From assembly GCA_020650975.1 (NCBI GenBank), contig JAIPMN010000742.1:1-30226 (forward strand): a stretch of DNA of 30,226 nt, given 5' to 3'. Position 1 is the stretch's first letter; each line of letters starts with the position of its first letter. A program made the translations under genes and the position numbers. This DNA is from Apostichopus californicus (taxonomy: Eukaryota; Echinodermata; Holothuroidea; Aspidochirotida; Stichopodidae). The notes beneath the pieces were generated by a model that did no database searches, was not told where the DNA came from, and worked only from the letters and a program-made list of their open reading frames with translations. Below are positions 10,701-22,700 of the stretch, one piece after another.

Positions 10701-13700
10701 TATCTCGCTTGTGTGATTGTGGAAGGTGATAAGAACCACACTCTCGGAACATAATCCTTATGCAAATGTCTTTCCCTGTGGAACCACAAATATTTTAAAA
10801 GTCACTTTAATATGAGGGCTTAAACTTACTTTATAGTCTGATGTCTTGGAGACGATAGGAAGTACAACCTTCTGGGTTGCTGCTTGATGTCGGTTCATAC
10901 CGTCAGCACCCTAAATGATATTTCCCATATCCCTTGTTTAGAGAGTTATCTGTCTTCATTAACAACTGGTAAATTTTCTGCGTATTATGGTTATGCTCCT
11001 TATGGTTAGCGATGTATAACAACTTAAACCTTCACAAGAATTTAATCGTGATAATCCTTGTTTGTATTCTCTCTTTGTAGTTTCACGAAGATGGCATTTA
11101 TCGCCACCTTGAGCCTGCTCTTGCCTTCCAGTTGGAAATCAACAGAATGAGTAACTTTGACTTGAAACTCATGGACAGAGCAAACTACCGAATGCATTTA
11201 TATTTGGGTGCAGCTAAGGTATGATTATGAAACAACCTTAATTCTACAATTTTTCTGTCCCAGCTCTCACCCTGCCAACAGCCCCACCCTTCATTCTACT
11301 CGTCTCCTGTCCACACCCACCCTTCTGCTTTACTCCCCCATTTCCACACCCACCCTTTCTGCCCAACTCCTCCCCTGTTCACACCCACCCTTCTACCCTA
11401 CTCTCCCATTTCCACACCCACCCTTCAGCACTACTCCTCCCCTGTCCACACCCATCCTTCTGCCCTACCCCTACCCTTTTCCTGATTTTATATAATAATA
11501 ATAATCAGCAGTTATTTTTGCAATGCTTAAGCGACCACAAATGTGGGAGAAACCGGCAAGGGCTTTCTTACATGTTGGGTGGCTTCCAATTTAACATTTT
11601 AATCAAATTTGGAATCGTTTCGCTTTAGAAAGTCATTTTCAGATGGGAAAACTGTAGATTTCTCTCTGAACCTCCAGATTGCTAAAAGAAAATGTCACCG
11701 TCCTTATCCACTTGGCCACAGCACCAGTATATATATATATATATATATAAATATATTTTAAAATGATGAATTTATTTGTAAAAGTATTTTTATTATGGAT
11801 GTGTGTGTTTTAATTCCCTCACAGGTTCAGAAAGGTCAGAATGTGACAGACTATCGTTTTTTTCTCCGAGCCATTATCCGTCATTCAGATCTGGTCACCA
11901 AGGAAGCCTCATTTGAATATCTTCAGAATGAAGGTGAAAGGATGCTTCTAGAAGCCCTAGATGAGCTGGAACTTGCCTTCTCATCTCAGGTGAGTCAGAT
12001 GACAAACATATCACATGACTAGGCAGACTTGTAGACTATGAGTACAATAGCATGAGTATGAGTACAACAGTATGATTATAAATACCACAGTATGAGTATG
12101 AGTACAATAGCATGAGTATGAGTAAAAGAGCATGAGTATGAGTACAATAGCATAAGTATGAGTGCAATATGAGTACAATAGCATGAGTCTGAGTACAACA
12201 GTATGAGTATAAATACAACAGCATGAGTATGAGTATAATAGCATGAGTTTGAGTACAAGAGCATGAGTGCATGAGTATGAGTACAACAGCATGAGTATGA
12301 GAACAAGAGCATGTAAACAATAGCATTACTGCAAACAGGACCAGCCTTTCTTAAGCTTTATATGATTTCATTGATTACCCTGTACCTTAAACCTGCAGTA
12401 AATATTATTCCATGTTCTTGTATACGTAGTGATATGTATACTACAATGATAAGTGTTTCACTTGTGTTCCATCTGATCCCATACCTTAGTTTAAATATTT
12501 GTTTTTCCAAAAAAGACCGTTAGGACTGATTGTAACCACATCTTCCTCAACTTTGTGCCGACGGTAAACATGGACCCGCTTAAGATCGAGAGCAGCCTCC
12601 AGGAGATGGTGATGAGGTACGGTCCCAGACTCTGGAAACTACGAGTCCTTCAAGCCGAACTCAAAGTGTCTGTCAGGTAAGGCCATAGGTGTAGGAACTG
12701 TCATTGCGTCAAGGTGTGGTGGGGTGTTGCCCGTCAAGAGGTGCAGCCATCTTCATTAATTCCCTTCCCTCACCCCTTCCACTAAACCCCCATCTCAGGC
12801 TCTGCTACAGTAGTGCACCCCTCATGTTGCAAGTTTATTCAATTTAAACATGGTCTGTGGCATCATCAGCAAATGTGGTTATGAATGTGAGATGAAAAAA
12901 TTGACATTAATGTGTTTTAGTTGCTCGCCAGCGGTGTGAAATGTGGGATCTATAAAGTCCCTCAGTACTTTGGGGTGGGGGGGGGGCGATGGGATGACAG
13001 TGGATCTAGGGGTATGGCGAAAGTGCAAACAATCATGTGTTCTGTGAATGTGTGTGCGAGTGTGTGTGTTCTGTTAATTTGTGTGCGTTTGTTTTTCTAT
13101 CTGACCGAGGACTTGAACAAAAGAATTTCAGGTCCTGGGTTGTGATTTCTAAAGAATCACCACGTCCTCGGAAGAATTCTATTGTATGAGGTATTGTTAA
13201 GGTTAGGGTACGTGGATTTGAACAATGGAAAATACAATGGGGTCCTNNNNNNNNNNGTGTGTGTGTGTGTGATCATGAAATAAATCCTTTGAAATCCCAA
13301 CCTCTGCCATGCTTTCTTCAGAGTTTCTTCAAATTACCCAGACTTTGTGCCCATGTGCACTGGTATGTAATTATTCTATCTTTAAACCCATCAGACATTC
13401 TCACAGTATGAGTCAATTTGAATTGAGAAAACCTTGGTCTGATTTTTTATGAATGTTCATGAATATCTTCCAGGTTACCAAATGAGGACAGGCCTGTAGC
13501 CTTCAGGGTATTTGTAACCAACGAATCAGGTTACAATCTTGACATCAGCACTTATCGGGAAGAGGTCGACCAGGTCACTCAACAGGTCAAGTTTACCTCC
13601 TATGGCCAGAGGGAAGGTCCCTTGCACGGACGGTTCATCAACAACCCTTACATCACCAAGGACCACCTACAGCTGAAACGATACCAGGCCCAAACCATGG

Positions 13701-16700
13701 GGACCACTTATGCATACGACTTTCCAGACATGTTTAAACAGGTCAGACCATTATTAAAGGAGGGTAAATGTAGTCATTATGACCTTCAAGAAATAGGTTC
13801 TTTGGACTGTACCACTTCAATTTCTGGTTTTAAGGTGACAGTGTGTTCTCTATCCATGTGAGAGGAATTTTGTCATGGCATGCGTTTTTTATTTCACAAA
13901 GTTTTCCCAAAAAGTGATATTAACTGTGTCTTGAACAAAACTCTGACAGAAGGAAGGTATTGAATGCAGGTAAGACAATATCCGTACCATGCACAGGTCT
14001 GCATAGGAAGGTGAAAAATGATATCCTGGTAAGAATTTTCAGTTTAAAGCTTAAAGGTTTATGAATGTACCTGGTATTTGAAGGGTGACTGATATTGTAA
14101 TTATCAATATGAGGTATGTGACATAAAAAATATGATATAAGAATTTATCAAGCAGTTACCAGAAGTCGCAAATGTCTTAGTTGTAATCACTGATGTTCTT
14201 TTACTGTTCTTTCTACATGCAGAACCTGGAGAAGCTATGGAGGGAGTACAAGAGCCTTTTTCCACTTACGGAAATACCTGCTGATGTGGTAAGGATAAAT
14301 CACTAACATTCTTCATTCTGAGTGGATAAGATTGTTTCAAAACACAATGGAAGTAAAAAAATTTTTTTTAATAAACCTAAAACACATTCAAGACAAGAAG
14401 TGGTGTTACAAGTAACCATCAAGTTAAGATTTCCAAATTTTTGTTGTTGTTAAATGAACCACAGAGCACTAGGAACTAGGAAAGTAATATTTCAACCTTC
14501 TTTACTGAGATTCACCTGAAAAGTTTGATCAACTGCCGTTTTGGTTTGAGTTATTGTCAAATCCTTGTAAGTGACAAGCCAGCCCAATACGGTAATTTTA
14601 AAGCTTCATCAAAAGGTATTTATTTTCTTGTGTTTTGTGTCTGTTTCTTTCCAGATCCGTGGCAATGAATTAGTCCTTGACACAAACGGGAAGTTGGTCA
14701 GTATGAACAGAATGCACGGAGAAAACACGGTAAGGGCATCGGATTAATTTTTTGGTTTCATTTTGTCATGTTTTTGTTGCCATCGAGCTGTGGATAGAAC
14801 TACTTGTGCATCATGACGTTCGTTGTATTCAACATCAGCTCATGTGAAAATAATGGAACCATTCTTAACCAATAGGGAAAGGAGAGTGTTCGGAGAATTC
14901 TCGCAATTTCTCTCCAAGAAATCTTCCCCAAATAAGACTAAAAAGAAAGACCAGTGTTACGGCAGAGTGGATGGAGGGCGCGGCGTTAGAGGCGATCAAA
15001 CCTAGCATCTGGGAAGTTGTGGCTTCGAGCCCTGACCCGCTAAAGTAAGGTGGGTTTTCAGGAGAAAGCCACCTTCCCCACCCATGAATTCTCACCCGAA
15101 GTAGTTTTCCAAATTTGAAGTATTCCAAACTGAACTAAACCTGTAAATTGGATAGCTACCTCATGTGTGGCAAATGCAATGCAAGAAGCAGTTTGTAATT
15201 AATTGTAACATTTTTATTTTCCCTTTTTACAATTCTGTGATTCACCAATTGTCTTCTACCCTCATTATTGACCACCATTTATTTGAATTTTTTGTCCCAT
15301 TCATCTTTTCAGATTGGTATGGTCGCCTGGAAGTTTACATTCTTCACCCCAGAGTACCCGGATGGCAGAGATGTGGTGGTTATCGCCAATGATATCACCT
15401 ACAGGATCGGTACCTTCGGAACGGACGAAGATGACCTGTATGAGGTAAACTATTCATCAGGGACCACAGCATCGTTGGGGGGGGGGGTGGGAGAAGGGTT
15501 TTTGTGTTTTTTGTTTTTTTGCTAATTCTAAAATATTGCATTGGAAAACTGCAATTAAAAGCAAACCCAAATATGAAAAAAGCTAAAGATGTCTGACTAT
15601 AATTATTAAAAATTGTTTCTCAGTGTCAGTACTGCTGCAAAAGCTTTGATGGCCTAGTTTAGTTTTGACTTTTGAAGGAATAATTTTGGTAAAAACTTGG
15701 TCTCAGCTACCCCTTTCATTTCAAAATGGGCTCTGCCATCGCTCCAATATCCCAGTCTCAAGTTCATTCTAGATTTGATAAAGGGTGGGGGGAGGGGTTA
15801 GTGTTATGAATGTAGAATCAAAATTTCTTTTCATGTTGTATACATAAGTATGAAATGAGATTGGCTGCACTTGGTTGAAAAAGGTTGCATAATGTTCCGC
15901 TCTCTCTTCTTCCATTTGAATATAGAAAGCATCCAAGCTTGCCAGGGAGCATAAGATTCCTTGCATTTACCTCTCTGCTAACAGCGGGGCCAGGATGGGG
16001 CTGGCCGAAGAAGTCAAGACAGTCTTAGAGGTGGCCTGGGAGGATACTGCCCAAGTGGACAAGGTCTGTACTTAAAAAGCAGGAAAGAATTCAATATAGC
16101 AGTTTGGAAGGCTGTGAATGTCATCTCTCGTAAAGAATACTTCATGGTAACAGTGTAGGGAAGCTGCTATACATCTCTGCATTTGTACATCAATTTGACC
16201 ATTTTGCGTTGCGATACTGGGTAAAATATTCCCGGTAAAGTAGCACACAGGATTTCTTTCGTTCAGCTGCATGAGCTGGCCATAGATGCATGCTCAACGT
16301 TGACCTTTCAAGTAAGAATATCTCATAAATATCCAAATCAAAGAAATGCTGTAGATCGAAATGACAACTAAAATAAAAATACTATAGCAAACATTTTATC
16401 GAATATCACTACTTACTGTGGACAGTGTGTCCATTTGATTATCCTTGCTGCTAACTCCTTTTATCTGGGATTCATAATATTGAAGTCTTGTAGCATCTTG
16501 AATATACCGATTCTACAGCAGTGTGTTAGAGACTCGATTTAACTCGTGTCGACTAATCCCTTTTTAAACTGTGAATTGTGGCATCTGCAAGCTTGAAGTA
16601 AAACGATGTCTTTTCTTTATTTTCAGGGATTCAAATATCTGTATGTCACCCCAGAGAATTACAAGAAGTTGACAGCTTCTAATTCCATTCGAGGAGAGCA

Positions 16701-19700
16701 CATAGAGGATGGAGGGGAGCACAGATATAAAATCACAGACATCATCGGTGAGAGATTGTAACAAAATGCCTCATAATAACAGGCATGAGCTTTTTCCGCG
16801 AATTTGCGAAATATCCGTGATTTCAGTTCTACCTGGAGGACAAAAACTATTATCCTAACACACTGTAGCATACGCAAACTGGAGCCTATACCACAATTTA
16901 TGCAAAGTTCCGTAATTTGTTTTTACCTCAGGCTCATCCCTGTAATAAACATGAATTATTAACCATTCCCCCAACTCTTCAAACGTTTTTTGTACGTGTA
17001 TTATAAATCACGCTATCATGATGATATGTACATATTTGTCAAAAAACAAATCTGCTCGCGCATGTATCCGAGTAAATGCTTAGGTGGGATTGGTTTTGAT
17101 GGGAAACCGATCTGTTGGTGGAATTTAGCATTCGCTTAATCTCTGAGAACGGGCCAAAATGTTGGCACAAGTATACATCGTCAAGGCTGCGTGATTATTT
17201 ACTACACGATAGTATCAAGAAAGGGAATATTTAGACCATCAAGATTGAATGCATAACAAGCCTTTAATGGTAGGCTTGGGCTTTGGGTCAACCAGTGTCC
17301 ACTCATTTTATTATTTGATTTATTTGAAAAAGGAATAATTGGGAAAGAAGACAAACTTTTGTCAGAGAAGAGTGAAAAAAAAACCAAACTTTGTACACTG
17401 TATTAATATTAATATACAAGATTAAAGAAATGGATGGTATCACTTGCAAGCCATCGTTGTTTAAACAAACCGCACAATAACGGTTGTTTTTGCATGATTA
17501 TTACTCTTGATCAGTTGGATATATAATTATAGACCCCCTTATATGGCTTTGTAGAATGATAACATGTTGAATGTTGCTTTGGTAACTAGGTTAAAATACT
17601 ATTGCAATAAATATTACTGTTAGGTAGTTAGGGTTGTGAATGTTGGTAATTATTGTTATTATATTAGTGGTAGTGAAATTGTTATGTTGATTGAACACCT
17701 GCGTTTTAAGATAATGGTATTAAGTGATGGTCTCTAGTAATTATATATTATGGATCTTTTTTATAGGTTGGTCCTCAACAAAAACTTGAGCAAGTTTAAA
17801 TAACGATGACTGTCAATTCTTTCAATCCTCAGTATTCCGTGGAATTACTTACTGTCTAATATTGAGATAAAACATCTTACCTCCTTCGACAATAGTTGTT
17901 TCATTCGAAAGATACTTTGTTGACACACAAAAGGAGGCCATTTCCATTCTATGGTGTACAGATTTTAATAATTGTGGTCATATTGTGCCACATTTATTGA
18001 ATATCGTCTGTATATTATTCCTTCACAGGCAAGGAGGGAGGGCTCGGTGTAGAAAACCTGAGCGGAAGTGGTCTGATCGCAGGAGAGACATCTCGCGCTT
18101 ATAATGAGATCATCACTCTGAACATGGTAAAGGAGATCAAATGCTCTTGGTCTGTCAACAGACTAACTGGGAGTTAAGGAAAAAAATAGATCTTTTCTGA
18201 TCTGAAACATGTTTCTGGTGGTTCCTATAATTACTTGTTTTGATGTTAGCGGCATCGACTCCTTTTCACAGTGTCAGTGATGGATGGATCGATGCTTTTA
18301 AGATTCTTATTCGCCCTTGCAATCGAGCCACTGAAATTTTGTCCCATTTGGCATTCCAAGGCCAAAAATTATCGTCTGTGAGAATGAGACTGTACATAGA
18401 AATTATGCAACTAAATTTAAAATTGATTTTAGGTCTCCCCCAATACCCTTCAAAGGCTGCCCGTTGTTGTTTGACTTTTATTCTTACCGGGCAATGTTAT
18501 CATTTTGGACAGGTCACTTGCAGAGCCGTTGGTATCGGTTCCTACTTACTTCGTCTGGGTCAACGAATCGTCCAGGTGGAAAATTCCCACATTATACTGA
18601 CCGGTGCTGCTGCCCTAAATAAGGTAATGCTAACAACTTTTTGTTCAATTGTGAACCCAACCTGTGTTTAAAAGTCATTTGATTTCAATATGATCACAGT
18701 ACCTCAGCCACTAGATCAATACAAGTAAAAAACATCTCATTTCCGCCACAAATATTCTTACTCTTTGGACACTTTTGACAGCCTAATTTGCTCACAGATT
18801 TTATTGGTGCCATCTCTGGTAGATATGCAATCTGGTCGTTGCATATAACTGGCTTAAAACATACTCTGGCCTTTTAGTGTTCCGAATGTAGGCCTACACA
18901 TTTTCAACCAACGTGACACACATTAAAATAGTTCGCTGTGGCTTTAATTTATCGGTTCTAGATGAAACCAAGAAAACACAAGTATTCCAGCATTTGTTTA
19001 ACTTGAACAATAGGAATTGTAACGATTGGATTTTTCTTTTCCTGTTTTTAGGTGTTGGGTCGTGAGGTGTACACATCCAACAACCAGCTCGGTGGTACAC
19101 AGATAATGCACAATAATGGTGTTACGCATGGTGTATCTAAAGACGACTACCATGGTGTATACCTACTCCTGAGGTGGTTGTCCTATATGCCAAAGGTAAG
19201 CAGACCTGATGAAAGACATGTCAGGGGGCAGGTGGGGGGGGGGGGGAGGAGAATACAACCCACAGTTATCTGGAAAAATTTGGGGGTCTAGAAAATATAG
19301 GCACTGGAACAATGTATTCTCATTTTCATAATATATTTAACTGGAAAACTTCAAAATGTGAGTTGACAAGACGTGAGCTGATGACATAGGTGTCAATGAG
19401 ACTCAATCAGGCTCTTCAACGGCTGAAAGTTAATAGAAAAAGTGAGCTGTTTATCGCTACTACTTCAGCATTATGTAATGTAATAAACAAATACAGGCTG
19501 GAGTTTATCTGGAAATATCTAGTAAATTCAGGTAAAAGTACCTAGCAGATTTAAATTCTTTCTAACTATCTCATGACCTTTGCTATGTCAGTTTCCTTCA
19601 TCTTATCTCCATAATTCTTCTCTCCATCTTGCCGCCATAATTCTTATCTCCCATCTTATCTCCATAATTCTTCTCTCTCTTTACAGACTCAGGAGTCCCC

Positions 19701-22700
19701 TCTCCCTTGTATGCCTACCTTGGATCCAGTCGAGCGAGAAATTGACTTCCAACCGACCAAGACGCCGTATGATCCCAGACACATGCTTGCAGGAAAATTT
19801 TATCCAGGTTAGATATCTTTAGGGTTTAAAAAAAAACCTTGAGAAAACAGCAAAAATTAGTTTTAATAGTTGTGAGCCACTCATCTCACAACTTTGTTTC
19901 CTTGGGTACATTTTATAACTATTAACACTGTGAAGTATGGAACCTGCAGGGTTTACCACGAGCTGGGAAACATGTTTCATGACAAGCAGCCTTAAGTCAA
20001 CCATGTAATCAAGCATTCGATCTGTTTTCCTTTATAAATAAAATTCATTCTCAATCATTTTTCAGAGACCAAGAAATGGCAGAGTGGGTTCTTCGATCGC
20101 GGCTCATTCTTAGAGATTATGGAACCATGGGCAGCTACAGTGGTTACTGGAAGAGCGAGGTACCTTGTTGCTTATTTTTTTCTTTTCTCTAATGGCTAGG
20201 AATAACACCAAGCAGGGGCTGTCAGTCATGGTTGCCCCCATACTCTGAAATGTTTATTAACATATTGGAGAGGCTTTTGATATTAAGAAATCATGAAAAT
20301 GTCAGTTTGGAAGATGATATCCTTAAACAGAAGTCTGCAAACTTTTCCATGAGAACTTGGCCACAACTCACCATTAGACAGTAACAAATTTGTGATAATA
20401 TACTGGCTGCCTGCATTAGACAGTGATAAATGTGTGTTAATATACTGGCCGCCTACATTAGATAGTGACAAATGTGTGATAATATACTGGCAGCCTGCAT
20501 TAGATAGTGACAAATGTGTGATAATATACAGACTGCCTGCATTAGACAGTAACAAATGTGTGATAATATACTGGCTGCCTACATTAGACAGTAACAAATG
20601 TGTGATAACAAACTGGCTGCCTACATTAGATAGTAACAAATGTATGATAATATACTGGCTGCCTGCATTAGATAGCAACAAATGTCAGTGTATCATTCCT
20701 TCATTCATTCTGTCATTCCTACATTGATGTGTTCAGGTTATACTGTCATATTTCTTGTTTCTCACCATTAATTTCAGGTTAGGCGGTATACCGGTTGGAG
20801 TCATCGCAGCTGAAACTAGGACAGTCAATTTGGATATTCCTGCTGATCCTGGAAATCCTGATTCCGAGGCCAAGGTATTTGAAGAATTCTTCCAGTGTTC
20901 GGTTTCACCTTTTCGTACATAAATTTATTTGGTACTGTCAATATTTTTCTTCCCTAGAATGGAATGAATGAATGAGCTATTACGAACTCTATATTCTTTT
21001 GTCGTAGTTCATCACCGTTATCCAAACTAATTCTTGTCCCAGTAATTCCTTGTAACCATGTTGTAAATGTTACTAGAATTGATTGGATTCGGGGTGACTT
21101 CAATTAGAATTGAATGAATCTGTATATTTAATATGTTAAGATGTTACTATAGCTGTCCCCACCCACATCCTCCAAATCCTGCCATTCCTTCATTCCTCCC
21201 CCCCCCCACTAGTTAGGACTTATAACCATGCACCCTAATCATCAAGGTCATTAGCATACTTTAATATGTTGTAATCTATTCTTCTCTCCAGTCAATATCC
21301 CAGGCTGGTATGGTCTGGTTTCCCGATTCTTCCTACAAGACAGCTCAGGCCATCAGGGATTTCAACAAAGAGAAGCTTCCCCTGATTATATTTGCCAACT
21401 GGAGGGGATTCTCTGGAGGAATGAAAGGTAAATCATTGCGACCAATTTTTCCAATTTCTTGTCTTTCTTGTTAAGTTATCATCGGTGTTTAGTGTTTACC
21501 AGCCAGTAGCATAAACTGGGATCCAGGAATTAACAGGGCCAGCACTGTTGCTGTTTTTTTTATTTTTTTATTTTTTTTTATTTTATTATTATTATTTTTT
21601 TTTTCTTTATTTCTTTATTTCTTTATTTTCTTTATTTTTTTCTTTATTTATTTATTTTTATTTTTTTCTTTATTTTTTAAGTTTAATTATAAACCAATCA
21701 ATTTATCCTTTCCACCTTGTCCCATATCCCCCATCCCTCCCCCCATCCTATGTTATTGTTAATCCTTAATTCATTACTCCTCCCCCTTCAATATTTTTTT
21801 CTGATCTCACAATCTGTGTTCTTCATCCTTTAGTAAACCTTTTCTCATCTTCACCGCATCCATACCATAGTGAATTACCAATTATTTTCTCTTTCCTGCG
21901 CCTCTTGATCCTTTGGTCTCGTCGATGTCATCTTTCCCGCCATCTTGCCCTGTGTGTGATCCAATTCTGTCCTTTCTACATATTTCAGACATGTACGAGC
22001 AGGTTCTCAAGTATGGCGCTTACATCGTGGATGCTCTCTGCGCGTACACTCAGCCGGTACTAGTCTACATACCTCCATGTGGGGAGCTGAGGGGTGGTTC
22101 TTGGGCAGTGGTTGACCACAAAATCAACCCTCAATACATGGAACTCTATGCAGATATCGACAGTAGGTAAGTACCCCCTCACCACCGGACTTGCAGTACC
22201 CGAGTCTGTACCCAAGTCTGTACCCGAGTCTTTACCCGAGTCTATACCCGATTTGTCCTTACTGGTACTCGTACACAAAACGTCTCACTTGTACACAGAA
22301 GGTCAATTTTTGTACTAATACATGTACTCTAGGCTGTGTACTCGCACTACAATTCTACTCACCACTTAATACACAGGGGTACTCTCTCAAATTTCATGAA
22401 AATTGGTTTAGACTAAGCTCTATTAATTCTTAAGACTATTTTTCTGTGATAGTACTCTACTCTCACATATGGATAGAAAAAAGCACAGTTCAAGGAAGGT
22501 GGGGTGTAGGCTCTGCATACAAGTTTAACTATTTATAAATAACTGATTTTTAAGACTTTACAGGTAGGTTTAAGAGGTAAAAGAACCATTAACTTTTTTA
22601 AAGTTATAGTTGTATTAATATTGCAGGAATGCACTACAATGTGAATGGATAATTCTCACTTGTACTAACATGCATGCATTGTGGTAAGAATTTAGAGGCA

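Noticed and set aside
12011-12326. Three overlapping minus-strand LLYSYS/HTHA open frames
   Set aside because: Produced by the 20-bp minisatellite cycling through all frames.
18240-18671. 143-residue open frame
   Set aside because: It is ACC exon 15 plus intron on both sides that is open by chance; the part before 18513 has no ACC similarity.
20283-20727. Opposed 132- and 111-residue open frames
   Set aside because: Products of a 42-bp repeat whose length is a multiple of three.
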